NCBI GenBank assembly: GCA_036675345.1 | Contig: JAKFFE010000046.1 | Location: 11,058 to 75,057, forward strand | Source of the DNA: JALYOC01 sp036675345 | GTDB lineage: Bacteria; Myxococcota; Myxococcia; Myxococcales; Myxococcaceae | Length of the DNA stretch: 64,000 nucleotides | Direction of reading: 5' to 3' | Part shown: positions 63,538 through 64,000 of the stretch, in pieces | How positions within the stretch are numbered: position 1 is the stretch's first letter | Layout of the letters: the number at the start of each line of letters is the position of its first letter | Notes under the pieces: generated by a model | The model's input: only the letters and a program-made list of their open reading frames with translations | The model's database searches: none | What the model was told of the DNA's origin: nothing | Made by a program: the position numbers and the translations under genes

Positions 63538-64000
63538 ATGGCCAAGCGTTCGAGTACCACGACCCCCGCCTCCATTTCCGTTGCCAACCCCCAGACCGCG
63601 GAGAAGACCGTCTCCGCCACGACGGATGCGCCGAAGGCCGTCCCTGCCGCCGTCGCGGCGAAGGCCGTTCCTGCCGCCGTCGCGGCGAAGGCCGTCCCTG
63701 TCGCCGCAGTCGCGGCGAAGGCCGTTCCTGCCGCCTCGGTCGCCGCGAAGGCCGTTCCTGCCGCCGTCGCCGCGAACGCCGTCCCCGCCTCCGTCGCGGC
63801 GAAGGCCGTTCCTGGCGCCGTCGCGGCGAAGGCCGTTCCTGGCACCGTCGCGGCGACCACCGCCAAGACCGACGGGCTCAAGACCGACTCGATCAAGACC
63901 GACTCGATCAAGACCGACTCGATCAAGACCGACTCGATCAAGACCGACTCGATCAAGACCGACTCGATCAAGACCGACTCGATCAAGACCGACTCGATCA
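63538..64000 (+). CDS. Ala/Lys-rich repeat protein, 3' end beyond window (partial)
   Basis: The frame opens at ATG 63538 and is still open at the last base, so at least 154 residues. After a 35-residue Thr/Ser/Ala start, residues 36-105 consist of seven or eight variants of KAVPAAVAA. From residue 110 the sequence becomes KTDGL and then perfect KTDSI repeats to the edge. No signal peptide or membrane helix is seen. The high Ala/Lys content recalls histone-H1-like or AlgP-like bacterial proteins, but the KTDSI block is different and could be a coiled or amyloid-like rod. No family assigned. The reverse strand also stays open through this block, but that is a consequence of the repeat. Confidence 0.65.
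   Translation, partial: MAKRSSTTTPASISVANPQTAEKTVSATTDAPKAVPAAVAAKAVPAAVAAKAVPVAAVAAKAVPAASVAAKAVPAAVAANAVPASVAAKAVPGAVAAKAVPGTVAATTAKTDGLKTDSIKTDSIKTDSIKTDSIKTDSIKTDSIKTDSIKTDSI
63638..63850 (+). repeat. Degenerate 27-30-bp repeat coding for AKAVPAAVA units
   Basis: Tandem units of 27 or 30 bases encode AKAVPAAVA, AKAVPVAAVA, AKAVPAASVA, ANAVPASVA, AKAVPGAVA and AKAVPGTVA. All are in frame with the gene starting at 63538. Copies are close but not identical. Confidence 0.85.
63865..64000 (+). repeat. 15-bp perfect tandem repeat (KTDSI) running off the window
   Basis: One variant unit (63865-63879, KTDGL) is followed by eight identical 15-base units AAGACCGACTCGATC from 63880 to 63999; the array continues past base 64000. 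Period and reading frame match, so length changes keep the frame. Confidence 0.95.

Noticed and set aside
63255..63986. Minus-strand frame with IESVL repeats extending the CPXCG gene upstream
   Set aside because: The repeat on the other strand keeps this frame open. The real CPXCG gene has an ATG with a ribosome site at 63440.

Overview
This 64 kb window is high-GC, densely coding chromosomal DNA from a Gram-negative bacterium. The gene content points to the Myxococcota (former Deltaproteobacteria). The evidence is a Ser/Thr kinase, an NtrC-type regulator, about ten lipoproteins with Cys-rich or Asp-Ala-Gly linkers, a double-CXXCG protein like the Myxococcus paralogues, a KDO (lipopolysaccharide) module, and propionyl-CoA carboxylase/methylmalonyl-CoA mutase genes. 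The taxon call is inference. I saw no rRNA or tRNA genes, insertion sequences, prophage or CRISPR array.

Layout. 0-3 kb: end of prmA, rsmE, a GlsB-type membrane protein with a clear Rho-independent terminator, and an RDD membrane protein with a long Pro/Ala repeat. 3-8.6 kb: a GspE-N/HEAT scaffold protein, a membrane histidine kinase and an NtrC-type sigma-54 activator, all on the + strand and probably functionally linked. 8.6-14.6 kb: two uncharacterised proteins, the carboxyltransferase subunit of an acyl-CoA carboxylase, a small unknown protein and an isochorismatase-family hydrolase. 14.6-28.7 kb: an acyl-CoA synthetase, then mostly exported proteins (GH31-like lipoprotein, M19 dipeptidase-like protein, Ig-like lipoprotein, others) plus a double-CXXCG protein, a YkgJ-type protein and a CelD-like acetyltransferase. 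28.7-31.7 kb: a kinase with an N-terminal membrane domain, an L,D-transpeptidase and a RelE/ParE-like small protein. 31.8-35.6 kb: biotin carboxylase, BCCP and methylmalonyl-CoA mutase in a tight operon. With the carboxyltransferase at 11.7 kb these can convert propionyl-CoA towards succinyl-CoA, except that the B12-binding part of the mutase is not in the window.

35.6-46.3 kb: envelope proteins, including a three-gene operon joined by 4-base overlaps (HEFGH metalloprotease lipoprotein and two predicted barrel proteins), an M3 peptidase lipoprotein, a rhomboid protease, an SRPBCC protein, an EEP-family lipoprotein and a beta-propeller lipoprotein. 46.4-51.8 kb: a very long coiled-coil protein, a GYF-like/DUF4388-like/J-domain/TPR protein and a YhbY RNA-binding protein. 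51.9-56.7 kb: ceramidase-like protein, PurF, an RluA-family pseudouridine synthase and an AbiEi/DUF559-like protein. 56.9-61.0 kb: KDO module kdsB-pyrG-kdsA-kdsC (CTP supply plus KDO synthesis and activation), with KdsB carrying an extra N-terminal zinc finger. 61.1-64 kb: an HTH-receiver regulator, a Cys-rich lipoprotein, a CPXCG protein, and a repeat protein that runs off the end.

Two sequence-level themes recur. About ten genes have a TANNNT hexamer 6-12 bases before the start codon and no convincing Shine-Dalgarno, which suggests leaderless transcripts. Several convergent gene pairs are separated by GC-rich hairpins without a T tract.
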